Source: CAZRIP01 sp964600165
GTDB lineage: Bacteria; Elusimicrobiota; Elusimicrobia; UBA1565; UBA9628
Direction: 5' to 3'
Length of the DNA: 11,196 nucleotides
Assembly (NCBI GenBank): GCA_964600165.1
Contig: CAZRIP010000116.1
Coordinates: 1-11,196 of the forward strand
A program made the translations under genes and the position numbers. This document shows, one piece after another, positions 1 through 6,110 of the stretch. Each line of letters starts with the position of its first letter. Within the stretch, counting starts at the first letter, position 1. The notes below the pieces were generated by a model, which was not told where the DNA came from, did not search any database, and worked only from the letters and a program-made list of their open reading frames with translations.

Positions 1-50
1 GCCGGCGAGTGAAGGAGGACGGCGATCAGGCCGAGCGCGCGCGGCGTCAC
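1..50 (-). CDS. 5' end of a protein gene running off the left edge (probable GTG start)
   Basis: Reading leftward from a GTG at position 50, an open frame runs to the window edge and gives about 16 residues (MTPRALGLIAVLLHSP). This looks like the start of a signal peptide or first membrane segment: a short polar/basic start followed by a hydrophobic run. A TAAAAT hexamer (minus strand, 63-58) lies 7 nt before the GTG, the same spacing as at several other genes here, which suggests a leaderless transcript. No Shine-Dalgarno is visible. The 87 bp between this start and the upstream M23 stop are GC-rich and contain a perfect 14-bp palindrome at 71-84. Function cannot be assigned from so little sequence. 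Confidence 0.35.
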   Translation of the reverse strand, partial: MTPRALGLIAVLLHSP

Positions 51-57
51 GGGCGAG

Positions 58-63
58 ATTTTA
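58..63 (-). promoter_or_regulatory. putative -10 (TAAAAT) for the left-edge gene
   Basis: TAAAAT on the minus strand stands out in a GC-rich stretch and sits 7 nt before the proposed GTG start. No -35 match is seen 17 bp upstream. It is supported mainly by having the same spacing as the other short-leader promoters in the window. Confidence 0.3.
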
Positions 64-137
64 GCGCGTAGCGCGGCGCCGCGCGTGAGCCCATCAGGCC
101 GCGGCGCGTCAGCGAGAGGCCCAGCCGCGATTGGGTC

Positions 138-1070
138 TTACGGGGACTGCTTCATGAACTGCGTGGGATCGATCTGGCGGCCCCGCCGCCAGACTTCGTA
201 ATGGACGTGGCTGCCGGTCGAGCGGCCCGTCGAGCCCATCAGGGCGATCGTCTGGCCGCGCTTGACCTTGTCGCCGACTTTGACGAGCAGCTGCGAGGTG
301 TGGCCGAAGAGCGTCGCGTAGCCCTCGCCGTGGCGGATGAAGATCATCTGGCCGTAGCCGCCGGCCCAGCCCGCGCGCTCGACGACGCCGTCGGCGGTGG
401 CGACTATGGGCGTGCCCGCGTGGTTGGCGATGTCGATGCCGGGATGGAACTCGTCGAAGCCGCCTTCTTGAGACTCGATCGGGGAAAGGCGGTAGCCGAA
501 CCGGGAGGTGACGCGCCCCTGCGTCGGCCAGCCGAGCGGCGTGGCGCGAAACAGAGCGCGCTTGCGGCCGACGAACCGGCGGATCTCGTCGGTGCTCGCC
601 ACGCGTTCGCGCTCTTCTTGCTTCAAGCGCCGCAGCGTCTCCTCGAGCGCGGCGGGGCTCTCGTGGGCGGGATCTTCGGCGAAGCGGCGCAGCACCTCGC
701 GCCGGTCCCAGGGAGCCGGGCCGCCTTCGCCGTTCTCTCCGTCGGCGCTTTCGATGATCGCTTTCTTGCTCGGCATCTCGAGCAGCTTGCGCAGCTGCTG
801 GTCGGCGTCCTTGGCCCGGGCGAGGTCGTCGCCGGACCGCTCGATCTCATCGACGAGCGCGGCCACGCGACGGCGCAGCACGCCGTTGTCGGCCTTGGTC
901 GCGAGATAATCGACTTGGCGCGCGGCACGGAAGGCCACCAGCCCCGTCAACGACGTCCACAGCGCGAGCGCTCCCAGGACCATGAGGCAAGGGACTTGAG
1001 CGCGCCAGAGCGGGAAGTCAGCGGGCGGGACGATGAGCAGCGTGATCGACCGTGCGAGCAGTCTCTTCAT
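138..1070 (-). CDS. membrane-anchored M23 family metallopeptidase (LytM/NlpD-type peptidoglycan hydrolase)
   Basis: The 310-residue protein is a predicted zinc endopeptidase that cuts peptidoglycan cross-links or bridges in the periplasm. Residues about 27-47 form one membrane anchor. About 50-98 is charged and heptad-like, probably coiled coil, followed by an acidic Gly-rich linker near 105-120 and a second helical stretch at 125-170. The M23 domain occupies about 180-305. Its zinc ligands are visible as HPGID (H209, D213) and HVHYE (H288, H290), with a further LFGH histidine (H257), so it should be catalytically active rather than a degenerate EnvC/NlpD-type activator. The ATG at 1070 lies 53 nt inside the upstream baeRF gene and has no clear Shine-Dalgarno. 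It is kept because the segment beginning LLARSITLLIVPP resembles the conserved N-terminus of membrane-anchored M23 proteins. Translation is probably coupled to baeRF. It ends in TAA. Confidence 0.92.
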   Translation of the reverse strand: MKRLLARSITLLIVPPADFPLWRAQVPCLMVLGALALWTSLTGLVAFRAARQVDYLATKADNGVLRRRVAALVDEIERSGDDLARAKDADQQLRKLLEMPSKKAIIESADGENGEGGPAPWDRREVLRRFAEDPAHESPAALEETLRRLKQEERERVASTDEIRRFVGRKRALFRATPLGWPTQGRVTSRFGYRLSPIESQEGGFDEFHPGIDIANHAGTPIVATADGVVERAGWAGGYGQMIFIRHGEGYATLFGHTSQLLVKVGDKVKRGQTIALMGSTGRSTGSHVHYEVWRRGRQIDPTQFMKQSP

Positions 1071-2130
1071 ATTTGACGGGCGCGGCGACGCCTTTGTCGT
1101 CGCAGAGCTCGGCGCCGATCTTGCCCAGGTTGTCGAGCGGGGAATCGTGACGGAGACGGAAGACCTCGCAGCCGGACGCGATCGCGCGATCGATCATTTC
1201 GGCGACCAGGTTGAAGACCGCCTCGGTGGCGTGGCGGCAATCCAGGCACTTGGGCTCGTCGAGCGAGAGACGGCCGCAAGAAGGGCAGGCGCGTCCCATC
1301 TTGGCGAAGCCGTCGCGCGCGAGCAGCAGGCGCAGCCGGCCCTCGCGCAGCGCGGCGAGCGTGCGGTCGAGGCCCAGGGCGGCGAGCTTGGTCGTGGAGG
1401 CGGCGTCGAGCAGGCGGTGGACGAGCACGCTTTCGCGCACCTTGCGCGCCTCGTCCTCGCAAGCCGTGATGCGGGACAGCACGGCCGCGGCCGTCGCGTC
1501 GGGCTCGAGTTCGGCGTCCAAGATCAAGTTTTGCTGGAGCTGCGTGTGCAGGTGATTGACCAAGGGCAGCGCCAGCGAAGGACAAACGCCTATCACCACG
1601 CGCTGAAAGGCTTGGTTGCGGGAGAGCGCGTCCAGCGAGTCGGTGATCGTCTTGACGTAGCGGTGGCCTTCCTCGCCCGCGGCGGGCAGGACCATGCCGT
1701 CGTACTCGCGGACCTCGCCGAGGAAGACCTCGAGGAACCGCGCGCGCTCGGGGCCCGCCAGCAGCACGCCGAATCGGTGGTGCTGATCGGTCTGCGCGAG
1801 CAGCGGCGCCAACGCGGGCTTGCAATCGACGACGAGCTTGTCGCGCACGGGCTCGAGCAGCGGGCAGGCGCGCCACAAGCCGAAGCGCTTGGCGGAGAAG
1901 ATCGCCACGCCGCGGAAGATCCCCGGCTCGAACTCCTCGGCGAGGTATCTTTCGATGCGCCGGACGTCCTCGTTCTCGGCCAGGGACGGCTCGCGGCGCG
2001 TGAGCGCGCGCAGTTGGCGCTGGTAGCCCGCGAAGGCGCGCTCGCTTTCGGTCTCGAGGTAGACGGTGACGACGGACGGCGAAGGGGTCTTGAAGCTCAG
2101 GAGTTCTTGCAGGTGCTTTTGCGTGATCAT
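1018..2130 (-). CDS. baeRF/eRF1-like protein with C-terminal zinc ribbon
   Basis: This 370-residue protein resembles the bacterial archaeo-eukaryotic release factor (baeRF) superfamily, relatives of eRF1, Pelota and Vms1 thought to act on stalled or special ribosome states. An N-terminal domain (about 1-115; SVVTVYLET, then GVAIFSAKRFGLW near 74-86) leads to an eRF1 domain-2-like region (about 118-210) and an eL30-like domain (about 225-353). A four-cysteine zinc ribbon is embedded at C282/C285 and C295/C298. The eRF1 GGQ motif is not present, so peptidyl-tRNA hydrolysis is not supported. The frame is open 72 nt further upstream, but the ATG at 2130 is chosen because a GAGGT Shine-Dalgarno precedes it and a promoter lies upstream. 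The last 16 residues, after GVAAPVKY, lie in the overlap with the M23 gene and look like an unconserved tail. Superfamily assignment is fairly secure; the exact subfamily is not. Confidence 0.8.
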   Translation of the reverse strand: MITQKHLQELLSFKTPSPSVVTVYLETESERAFAGYQRQLRALTRREPSLAENEDVRRIERYLAEEFEPGIFRGVAIFSAKRFGLWRACPLLEPVRDKLVVDCKPALAPLLAQTDQHHRFGVLLAGPERARFLEVFLGEVREYDGMVLPAAGEEGHRYVKTITDSLDALSRNQAFQRVVIGVCPSLALPLVNHLHTQLQQNLILDAELEPDATAAAVLSRITACEDEARKVRESVLVHRLLDAASTTKLAALGLDRTLAALREGRLRLLLARDGFAKMGRACPSCGRLSLDEPKCLDCRHATEAVFNLVAEMIDRAIASGCEVFRLRHDSPLDNLGKIGAELCDDKGVAAPVKYEETARTVDHAAHRPAR

Positions 2131-2173
2131 CGTTCGACCTCGGTGCGCGGTGTTCGCGTTTGCGTCTAAGCTC

Positions 2174-2202
2174 AGGATAGCCGGGACCCGCTCATCCTGC
2201 AA
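2174..2202 (-). promoter_or_regulatory. sigma-70-like promoter of the baeRF gene
   Basis: On the minus strand TTGCAG (2202-2197) is followed after exactly 17 bp by TATCCT (2179-2174). The start codon lies 43 nt downstream, leaving a leader of about 37 nt with a GAGGT Shine-Dalgarno just before the ATG. This is the best complete -35/-10 pair in the window. It lies between the tilS stop and baeRF, so baeRF and the M23 gene can be expressed independently of tilS. Confidence 0.6.
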
Positions 2203-2211
2203 CGGCGTTTC

Positions 2212-2240
2212 GGTCAGGCGAGGTCAGGCGGGGTCGGCGG
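2212..2240. repeat. short 10-bp-period direct repeat at the tilS 3' end
   Basis: GGTCAGGCG occurs at 2212-2220 and again at 2222-2230, followed by a degenerate GGTCGGCGG at 2232-2240. The repeat spans the tilS stop codon (2224-2226) and may be a small slippage duplication. No function is evident. Confidence 0.5.
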
Positions 2241-2961
2241 CGCGGACTTGGGCGGCCAGGGCGGCCAGATGCTCGCGCAGGCGCGGTTGGCGGGACTCGA
2301 GCAGCGGAAGGACTTCGCGCCGCACCCAGTTGCGGGTGAAGTCGAGCGAGTCGTTCGAGCGGTCGACGCGAAACGGCTGATCATGAAGGGCCAAGTACTC
2401 CAGGATCTCGCCGCGGCGCAGCGGCAGCAGCGGCCGGACGAGCGAGATGCCCTTGGCGAGCGCGCGCTCGGGCGGGATCCCGGCGAGGCCCTTGAGGCGC
2501 GTGCCGCGCAGAAGATGGAGCAGCAGGGTCTCCGCTTGGTCGTCGAGGTGATGGCCGGTCGCCACCTTGCGGCAGCCGAGCTCGGCCGCCAGGCGAGCGA
2601 GGGCCGCGTAGCGCAGCTCGCGCCCGGCGTCCTCCAAGCCCTTGCGCCGCGCGCGGGCGCGCGCCGCGACCCGGATCTTTTCGACGACGACTTCCACGCC
2701 GAGGCGCTTGCCTAGCGCGCGCACGAACGCGGCGTCCTTCGCCGACTCGCGGCCGCGCAGGCCGTGGTCGAGGTGCGCGAGCGCGGCGAGCCTGAAGCCC
2801 CCTTTGCGCGCGCGCCGCGCCAGATAATGCGCGAGGCAAACCGAATCCGGACCGCCCGAGACGGCGGCCAGCACGACGTCGCCTCTGTTAATGAGGCCGT
2901 GGGTCGTTTCGAAGCCGACGAGTTTCGACCAGACGCGCGCCGCGAAACTTGAGCGATTCAT
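2224..2961 (-). CDS. tilS: tRNA(Ile)-lysidine synthetase, short form
   Basis: TilS uses ATP to attach lysine to C34 of the CAU-anticodon isoleucine tRNA, switching it to AUA decoding; it is cytoplasmic and normally essential. The N-type ATP pyrophosphatase loop SGGPDS is at residues 35-40, the conserved LAHLDHGLRG at 61-70, GHHLDDQAET at 136-145, and the RNWVRREVLP signature near 210-219. The frame is open upstream to 3180, but the ATG at 2961 (MNRSSF) gives the normal TilS start; the upstream extension is antisense to the neighbouring gene. At 245 residues the protein ends soon after the N-terminal catalytic domain, so the C-terminal tRNA-binding domains of the usual longer enzyme are missing. 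It is transcribed divergently from the TPR-pseudokinase gene. Identity is secure; full activity is an inference from the intact motifs. Confidence 0.93.
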   Translation of the reverse strand: MNRSSFAARVWSKLVGFETTHGLINRGDVVLAAVSGGPDSVCLAHYLARRARKGGFRLAALAHLDHGLRGRESAKDAAFVRALGKRLGVEVVVEKIRVAARARARRKGLEDAGRELRYAALARLAAELGCRKVATGHHLDDQAETLLLHLLRGTRLKGLAGIPPERALAKGISLVRPLLPLRRGEILEYLALHDQPFRVDRSNDSLDFTRNWVRREVLPLLESRQPRLREHLAALAAQVRAADPA

Positions 2962-2969
2962 GTTTTCCC

Positions 2970-2978
2970 AGTGTAACA
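2970..2978 (-). promoter_or_regulatory. extended -10 (TGnTACACT) of tilS
   Basis: The minus strand reads TGTTACACT (2978-2970), matching the TGnTAnnnT extended -10 form. Eight nt separate it from the tilS ATG, so the transcript would be nearly leaderless. The GGGAA in that gap is a poor Shine-Dalgarno. No -35 match is seen at the expected distance. Confidence 0.45.
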
Positions 2979-2986
2979 AAAACTTG

Positions 2987-2992
2987 TATTCT
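2987..2992 (+). promoter_or_regulatory. putative -10 (TATTCT) of the TPR-pseudokinase gene
   Basis: TATTCT ends 9 nt before the ATG at 3002, with TG directly in front of it. No -35 or Shine-Dalgarno is convincing. It lies only 11 bp from the oppositely facing tilS -10, so RNA polymerase probably cannot occupy both promoters at once. Confidence 0.4.
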
Positions 2993-3001
2993 CTCGGCGC
3001 T

Positions 3002-4480
3002 ATGAGCCCGGCCGCCCTGCTCGGGGTCTTCCTCGCCGCGTCCGCGGCATTCGCGCAGCAGCCTGCCGCTCCGATCGATCCCAAGGCCGAGCAAGCCCTC
3101 AAGGAGTCCGGCGTGCAGATGGCCTTGGGCGACCTCGAGGCCGCGCGCCTCCTGGCCACCGACGCGATCGCGCTCGACACGGCGAGCCCTCGCGGCTATC
3201 TCCAGCGCGCGAGCGTCGAGCTGCAGCTCAAGGCTTTCGATCAGGCGGTCAAGGACGCGGACAAGGCCGTCGCGCTCGGCTTTCGCAAGGCGTCCGTCTT
3301 CAACGTGCGCTCGGAGTCTTACTCGGGGGAAGGTCTCTATGCGCGCGCGCTGGCCGACGCCGAGATCGCCGTCGCGGCCAATCCGGCGAGCGGAGCGGGC
3401 TACGCCAATCGCGCGGCCGCCAAAAGGGGCCTCTCCGGTTTGGATGAGGCCGTGGCGGCGGACCTTCGCCGCGCCGCGGAGCTCGACGCGCGCTACCGGC
3501 CGCGCTACGAGGACGCGCGAGCCGAGCTGGCGAAGTCTCGCCCCGGCGACGCCTCCGCTCGGACGGCGCCGGCGAGCGCCCGCCCGCCCGCGGGCCCGCG
3601 CGCGCCGCTATTGGGCCCGAAGAAGGTGCTGGCCGCGGCCGCCGCCGCCTGCCTGCTCGTCTTGCTCGTCTCGGACTGGCGCCGCCGGCGCTCGCGCCGA
3701 GTGCGGTTCGCGTCGGTGATCTCGCTGCCGTCCGAGAGCGACGCCCCGCGGTCCGGCTCCGTGCTGGGCGGCCGATTCATCGTGGGACGCCGGGTCGGCC
3801 CGGAGGTCGGCGGCGAGGTCTACGAGGGGAGGGACTTGGAGGACCGCCCGCGCCACCTGCGCCGCTACGCTTTGCCGCGGGAGCTCGCCAAGCGCTCGCT
3901 CGCCATCGAGCGCGCGCGCGCCGCCGCCAAGGTCAAGCACCCGAGCGTCGAGACGATCGACGGGATCATCGAGAGCGGCGACTCCCTGATCCTCGCTTGC
4001 GTTCCGGCCCCCGGCGAGCCGCTTCACGCGCTGGCCGCGCGCTACCCGCAGCGCCGCATGCCGAGCGAGCACGCGCTGCGCGCCCTCGCGGGCGTTTGCG
4101 CCGGGCTCGAGGCCGCGCACGCGTTGGGGCTGGCTCACGGGGGGGTGTCGGCCGGCTGCGTTTACGTCGATCGTCTTTCCTCCGTCATCGTCGAGCTCGG
4201 CGCGCCCAGGCTCGAAGCCTCGCCCGAGGGCGACCTCTTCGCGCTGGCGGCCTGCCTCTACGAGCTTCTCGCGGGAGAGCCGCCGTTCCCGGGCCCGGAC
4301 GCCGAGCAGCAGAAGCGCGAGGGCCGCTTCGCGCCCCCGTCCAAAGCCGTCCCCGGCGTTGCGGCCGGGCTCGACGGCTTCTTCGCGCGCGCTCTCAACC
4401 CGGACCCGGCGCAGCGTTTTCGCGCGGCGAATGAGATCTTCATCTCTTTCAAGAGCGTCGTCGTCCCTCTCGTGCAATAG
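3002..4480 (+). CDS. exported TPR domain, membrane segment and cytoplasmic pseudokinase
   Basis: The 492-residue protein is a transmembrane receptor-like fusion. Residues 1-18 are a signal peptide with likely cleavage at AFA/QQ. About 30-175 holds three to four TPR-like helical repeats (for example AARLLATDAIALD and ALADAEIAVAANP), usually a protein-binding fold. A Pro/Ala/Arg-rich linker (180-205) leads to a membrane segment at about 209-224 and then RRRRSRR, placing the C-terminal half in the cytoplasm. Residues about 255-485 follow a Ser/Thr kinase layout with a Gly-rich loop (GPEVGGEVYEG) and a typical C-lobe (DLFALAACLYELLAGEPPF). The catalytic residues are lost: HRD is HGG (379-381), DFG is ELG (398-400), and the beta-3 lysine is not recognisable. 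It is therefore probably a pseudokinase scaffold or sensor. The ATG at 3002 is chosen because it starts the signal peptide; the frame is open upstream to 2891. The next gene follows after 15 nt. Confidence 0.85.
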   Translation: MSPAALLGVFLAASAAFAQQPAAPIDPKAEQALKESGVQMALGDLEAARLLATDAIALDTASPRGYLQRASVELQLKAFDQAVKDADKAVALGFRKASVFNVRSESYSGEGLYARALADAEIAVAANPASGAGYANRAAAKRGLSGLDEAVAADLRRAAELDARYRPRYEDARAELAKSRPGDASARTAPASARPPAGPRAPLLGPKKVLAAAAAACLLVLLVSDWRRRRSRRVRFASVISLPSESDAPRSGSVLGGRFIVGRRVGPEVGGEVYEGRDLEDRPRHLRRYALPRELAKRSLAIERARAAAKVKHPSVETIDGIIESGDSLILACVPAPGEPLHALAARYPQRRMPSEHALRALAGVCAGLEAAHALGLAHGGVSAGCVYVDRLSSVIVELGAPRLEASPEGDLFALAACLYELLAGEPPFPGPDAEQQKREGRFAPPSKAVPGVAAGLDGFFARALNPDPAQRFRAANEIFISFKSVVVPLVQ

Positions 4481-4495
4481 GAGGATCGTAGGTCA

Positions 4496-4654
4496 ATGGC
4501 TGAAGCGATCTGCGCGAAGTGCAATAAGGCGATGGTCAGAGTGCCGCGCTGGTTCAAGTGCGAGAAATGCGACTCGTGGTTCTGCCCGAGCTGCATGGAT
4601 CGCTTCTGCCTGTTCTGCAAGGGCGCCGTCAAGGAGCAGCCGAAGCCGGCCTGA
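4496..4654 (+). CDS. 52-residue eight-cysteine zinc-binding-type protein
   Basis: This small ORF starts MAEAICAKCNKAM and ends at a TGA just before the ATPase gene. It has four CxxC pairs at C6/C9, C22/C25, C30/C33 and C38/C41, enough for two zinc sites in a RING- or treble-clef-like arrangement; an iron-sulfur protein is less likely given the spacing. Other features are basic and aromatic residues (RVPRWFKCEKC, SWFCPSC) and a Lys/Pro tail. It is probably cytoplasmic, since it has no signal peptide. An AGGAGG at 4479-4484, overlapping the upstream stop codon, lies 11 nt before the ATG, slightly long but usable. The 15-nt and 4-nt gaps to its neighbours imply one operon with the pseudokinase and the TadA ATPase. 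Function is unknown; an adaptor or redox/zinc-sensing role is speculation. Confidence 0.75.
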   Translation: MAEAICAKCNKAMVRVPRWFKCEKCDSWFCPSCMDRFCLFCKGAVKEQPKPA

Positions 4655-4658
4655 GACC

Positions 4659-5693
4659 ATGGCCGCGGTCGAGCGCCTGATCGATCTTCTCAACGACCCA
4701 GCCACCGTCGAGCTGATGGTCAACTCCGACGGCTCGGTCTATCGCGAGCTCGCGCGGGGCGGCCTCGAGCGCGCGCCCATCGAGACCGATCCGGACGAGG
4801 CGCAGGCGTTCGTCGACGAGCTGACCGGGCGGCGCCAATCGTTCGGCCCGCGGCGCGCCTTCGGCGATCTTACGGCCGAGGACGGCTCGCGCGTGCACGT
4901 CCTCGCTCCCCCGATCGTCGGCGGCGGACTCTGCGTGACGGTCCGCAAGCGCCCCAAGCAGCGCATGGCCCTCGGCGACCTCGTCGATCGCCGCATGCTC
5001 AGCGAGGCGTGCGGGCAGTTCCTTCGCTTTTCCGTCGAGGCCCGCCGCAACATCCTCGTGGTCGGCGGCACCAGCTCCGGAAAGACGACGCTGCTCAACG
5101 CGCTCTGCGCGCTCATCGACGCGAGAGAACGGGTGCTGGTTTTGGAAGACACGGCCGAGCTGACCCTGCCGCAAGCGCACGTGATCTCGATGAAGACGAG
5201 GACGCACGACGTCGACGGCCTGCCGGACATCACGCTGCGCGAGCTCGTCTCGAACACCCTACGGATGCGCCCGGACCGCATCGTCGTCGGCGAGTGCCGC
5301 GGCCCCGAGGCGGCCGACCTCTTGCAGGCGATGAACGTGGGGCAGGCCGGCGTCATGTCGACCGTGCACGCGAACTCGCCGCGCGAGGCGATCCTGCGCC
5401 TGGAAACTCTAGTTTTATCGGGCGGCAGCGATCTTCCGCTCATCGCCGTGCGCTCGTCGATCGCGACGGCGGTCCACATCATCGTCTTCGCCGCGCGGCT
5501 ACCTGACGGCGCGCGCCAAGTGCTCAAGGTCTCGGAGATCACCGGCATGGAGCTCGACAACGTGTCGATGTCCGACCTGTTCGTGCATGATCCTCGCTCG
5601 CAGCTTCTCAATCCGACGGGCATGATCCCTAAATTCTACGACCCGCTGCGCGAAGCGGGCTTCGAGCCTCCGCTTGATTTCTTTCAGACCTAA
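4659..5693 (+). CDS. TadA/CpaF-family secretion ATPase
   Basis: This 344-residue protein is a hexameric-type ATPase of the type II/IV secretion superfamily, closest to TadA/CpaF proteins that drive tight-adherence pilus assembly. It has the CpaF-like N-terminal segment (DPATVELMVNSDGSVYRE), then ATP-binding loop GGTSSGKTT (136-144), an Asp-box-like VLVLEDTAEL (159-168), Walker B RIVVGECRG (207-215) and His box MSTVHANS (233-240). All catalytic elements appear intact. It is somewhat shorter than many CpaF proteins because the leading N-terminal region is reduced. The frame is open upstream, but the ATG at 4659 begins at the recognisable family N-terminus, 4 nt after the preceding stop, implying coupled translation. 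No TadB/TadC platform protein, pilin or secretin is in the window, so its machine must be encoded elsewhere or it has another job. Family is secure; role is not. Confidence 0.9.
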   Translation: MAAVERLIDLLNDPATVELMVNSDGSVYRELARGGLERAPIETDPDEAQAFVDELTGRRQSFGPRRAFGDLTAEDGSRVHVLAPPIVGGGLCVTVRKRPKQRMALGDLVDRRMLSEACGQFLRFSVEARRNILVVGGTSSGKTTLLNALCALIDARERVLVLEDTAELTLPQAHVISMKTRTHDVDGLPDITLRELVSNTLRMRPDRIVVGECRGPEAADLLQAMNVGQAGVMSTVHANSPREAILRLETLVLSGGSDLPLIAVRSSIATAVHIIVFAARLPDGARQVLKVSEITGMELDNVSMSDLFVHDPRSQLLNPTGMIPKFYDPLREAGFEPPLDFFQT

Positions 5694-5703
5694 CTGATAT
5701 CCT
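5674..5703 (+). promoter_or_regulatory. promoter of the response-regulator gene
   Basis: TTGATT (5674-5679) and TATCCT (5698-5703) are separated by 18 bp, with TG at 5695-5696 forming an extended -10. The -10 ends 9 nt before the ATG at 5713 and no Shine-Dalgarno is present, so the transcript would have a leader of about 2 nt. The promoter lies over the 3' end of the TadA gene. Confidence 0.5.
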
Positions 5704-5712
5704 TTCGGCACA

Positions 5713-6093
5713 ATGGCCAAGAAAGTCCTCGTGATCGACGACGAGCCCGAGATGCTCAATCTCGTGAAGTTCACGCTGGAAAAAGGCGGCTTCGAGGTCT
5801 CCACCTGCGACAACGGACGGCACGCCTGGGACGAGATCATGCGCATCCGTCCGGATCTCCTCATCCTCGACGTGATGCTGCCGGGGATCGACGGCTACTC
5901 CCTGCAGCTCAAGATCTCGCAGGATCCGCAGACCAAGGACATGCCCATCGTCGTCGTCACGGCCCTCGAGCCCTCGAAGACTCTGTTCCAGAAGTTCCCG
6001 CAGGTCGCCGGCTTCATGACGAAGCCCTTTAAGACCGAGGAGCTTCTCCAGACGGTCACCACCGCCGTCGAGCGGTCTTCCCGAACGCCGTAA
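5713..6093 (+). CDS. single-domain response regulator (CheY/Spo0F-like receiver)
   Basis: The 126 residues form one receiver domain with no output domain. The acidic pocket is D9/D10, the phospho-acceptor is D53 in LILDVMLPGIDGY, the switch threonine is T83 (VVVTALEP) and the conserved lysine is K104 (MTKPF). It should be phosphorylated by a histidine kinase or phosphotransfer protein and act through protein-protein contact. No histidine kinase is in the window; the nearby kinase-like protein is a Ser/Thr-type pseudokinase and not an expected phosphodonor. It lies 19 nt after the TadA ATPase, which fits a role in controlling that machine, and 17 nt before fixC. A promoter directly upstream suggests it also starts a transcript covering fixCX. 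Confidence 0.93.
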   Translation: MAKKVLVIDDEPEMLNLVKFTLEKGGFEVSTCDNGRHAWDEIMRIRPDLLILDVMLPGIDGYSLQLKISQDPQTKDMPIVVVTALEPSKTLFQKFPQVAGFMTKPFKTEELLQTVTTAVERSSRTP

Positions 6094-6098
6094 CCGCC

Positions 6099-6105
6099 AG
6101 GGAGG
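6099..6105 (+). promoter_or_regulatory. ribosome binding site fixing the fixC TTG start
   Basis: AGGGAGG lies 5 nt before a TTG at 6111. It decides in favour of TTG, since no ATG gives the full FAD-binding N-terminus (EEAYDAIVVGAGPAG). Confidence 0.75.
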
Positions 6106-6110
6106 CTGCC

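Noticed and set aside
71..84. 14-bp perfect palindrome GCGCGGCGCCGCGC as an operator or terminator
   Set aside because: Only G and C, no T-run and no loop room; such runs are common by chance here (a 10-bp relative occurs at 8184-8193).
201..1076. 291-codon plus-strand open frame opposite the M23 gene
   Set aside because: Low-complexity Ala/Arg/Glu-rich translation in GC-rich DNA, exactly antisense to a gene with clear catalytic motifs.
1033..2169. 378-codon plus-strand open frame opposite baeRF
   Set aside because: Antisense shadow; the minus-strand product has domains, a zinc ribbon, a promoter and a Shine-Dalgarno.
2962..3180. Upstream extension of tilS to an ATG at 3180
   Set aside because: The extra 73 residues are unrelated to TilS and antisense to the signal peptide and first TPR of the divergent gene.
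3002..4480. Active Ser/Thr kinase
   Set aside because: The catalytic aspartate, DFG aspartate and beta-3 lysine are all missing, so activity is not supported.
4659..5693. PilT-type twitching ATPase or a complete Tad pilus locus
   Set aside because: The N-terminal segment and His box follow the CpaF/TadA pattern rather than PilT, and no other Tad genes are in the window.
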